In this document: piece by piece, positions 5,734 through 5,815 of the stretch
How the letters are laid out: every line of letters starts with the position of its first letter
How positions within the stretch are numbered: position 1 is the first letter of the stretch
NCBI GenBank assembly: GCA_903885525.1
Contig: CAISJA010000255.1
Location: 1 to 5,815 of the forward strand
Origin: an uncultured Opitutaceae bacterium
GTDB taxonomy: Bacteria > Verrucomicrobiota > Verrucomicrobiia > Opitutales > Opitutaceae
Direction of reading: 5' to 3'
DNA length: 5,815 nucleotides
Program-made: the position numbers and the translations under genes
Notes under the pieces: generated by a model
Told to the model about the DNA's origin: nothing
Seen by the model: the letters and a program-made list of their open reading frames with translations, nothing else
Databases searched by the model: none

Positions 5734-5815
5734 AAAAGTTCATGCAAGGCGGTGGGCAGGTGACGTTGGTTGCGTAGAACGAAAGCCGGCGCGCATTTTT
5801 CCGGGTGCCGCCGGC
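5715..5815 (-). CDS. 3' end of a possible minus-strand gene, unidentified (partial)
   Basis: Reading leftward from the right edge, 32 complete codons run open to TAG (5715-5717); the C-terminus reads NQRHLPTALHELFQPLTR. The sequence is balanced and protein-like, in contrast to the other minus-strand frames, which stop early or are low-complexity. The frame converges on the dehydrogenase with 47 bases between stops, a natural arrangement. Its beginning lies outside the window and I do not recognise the family; a mobile-element protein is conceivable but unsupported. Codon third positions are mixed, less C/G-biased than the dehydrogenase, which could mean transfer or simply chance. Confidence 0.3.
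   Translation of the reverse strand, partial: RRHPEKCAPAFVLRNQRHLPTALHELFQPLTR

Noticed and set aside
5785..5815. GCCGGCG/CGCCGGC hairpin with a T-rich loop at the right edge, considered as a terminator
   Set aside because: The T's are in the loop, not after the stem, the sequence lies inside the putative minus-strand frame, and the window ends before any following T-run could be seen.

Overview
The window is high-GC bacterial DNA apart from its first ~345 bases, which are clearly richer in A+T. It carries three confident genes: a small DUF4337 membrane protein (+, 595-1200), an exported L,D-transpeptidase (-, 1209-2204) and a large FAD/iron-sulfur 2-hydroxyacid dehydrogenase (+, 2722-5667). 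The last codons of a fourth, unidentified minus-strand gene may enter from the right edge. The codon use, the lack of clear Shine-Dalgarno sites and the kinds of protein fit a high-GC environmental Gram-negative. My guess, from general impression only, is Verrucomicrobiota (Opitutaceae-like); no marker gene here proves it.

Layout. Positions 1-120, read on the minus strand, resemble the leader of an rRNA operon running off the left edge: an A/T-rich tract, a TTGACG hexamer and two boxA-like sequences. The same stretch has a short plus-strand open frame of doubtful status. Positions 263-594 have no convincing gene; they hold a perfect GTATCA-N7-TGATAC inverted repeat, then a strongly C-rich leader with a 14-bp direct repeat and a hairpin just before the DUF4337 start. 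The DUF4337 gene and the transpeptidase gene converge with 8 bases between their stops. The transpeptidase and dehydrogenase genes diverge from a 517-base gap without a gene. That gap contains an unusually ordered set of complementary segments (2495-2603) that could fold into a long rod-like RNA, followed by two smaller hairpins before the dehydrogenase start. To the right, the dehydrogenase converges on the putative partial minus-strand frame, with a G/C hairpin between the two stops.

Functional picture. The transpeptidase should act on peptidoglycan outside the inner membrane. The dehydrogenase should oxidise a D-2-hydroxyacid (D-lactate or D-2-hydroxyglutarate type) and pass electrons through two iron-sulfur clusters and a CCG domain, probably to the quinone pool. 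The DUF4337 protein is a membrane protein of unknown role. Nothing in the arrangement (convergent, divergent, convergent) suggests an operon or one shared system. The points most worth following are the structured 2495-2603 element, the possible rRNA leader at the left edge and the small frames at both edges.
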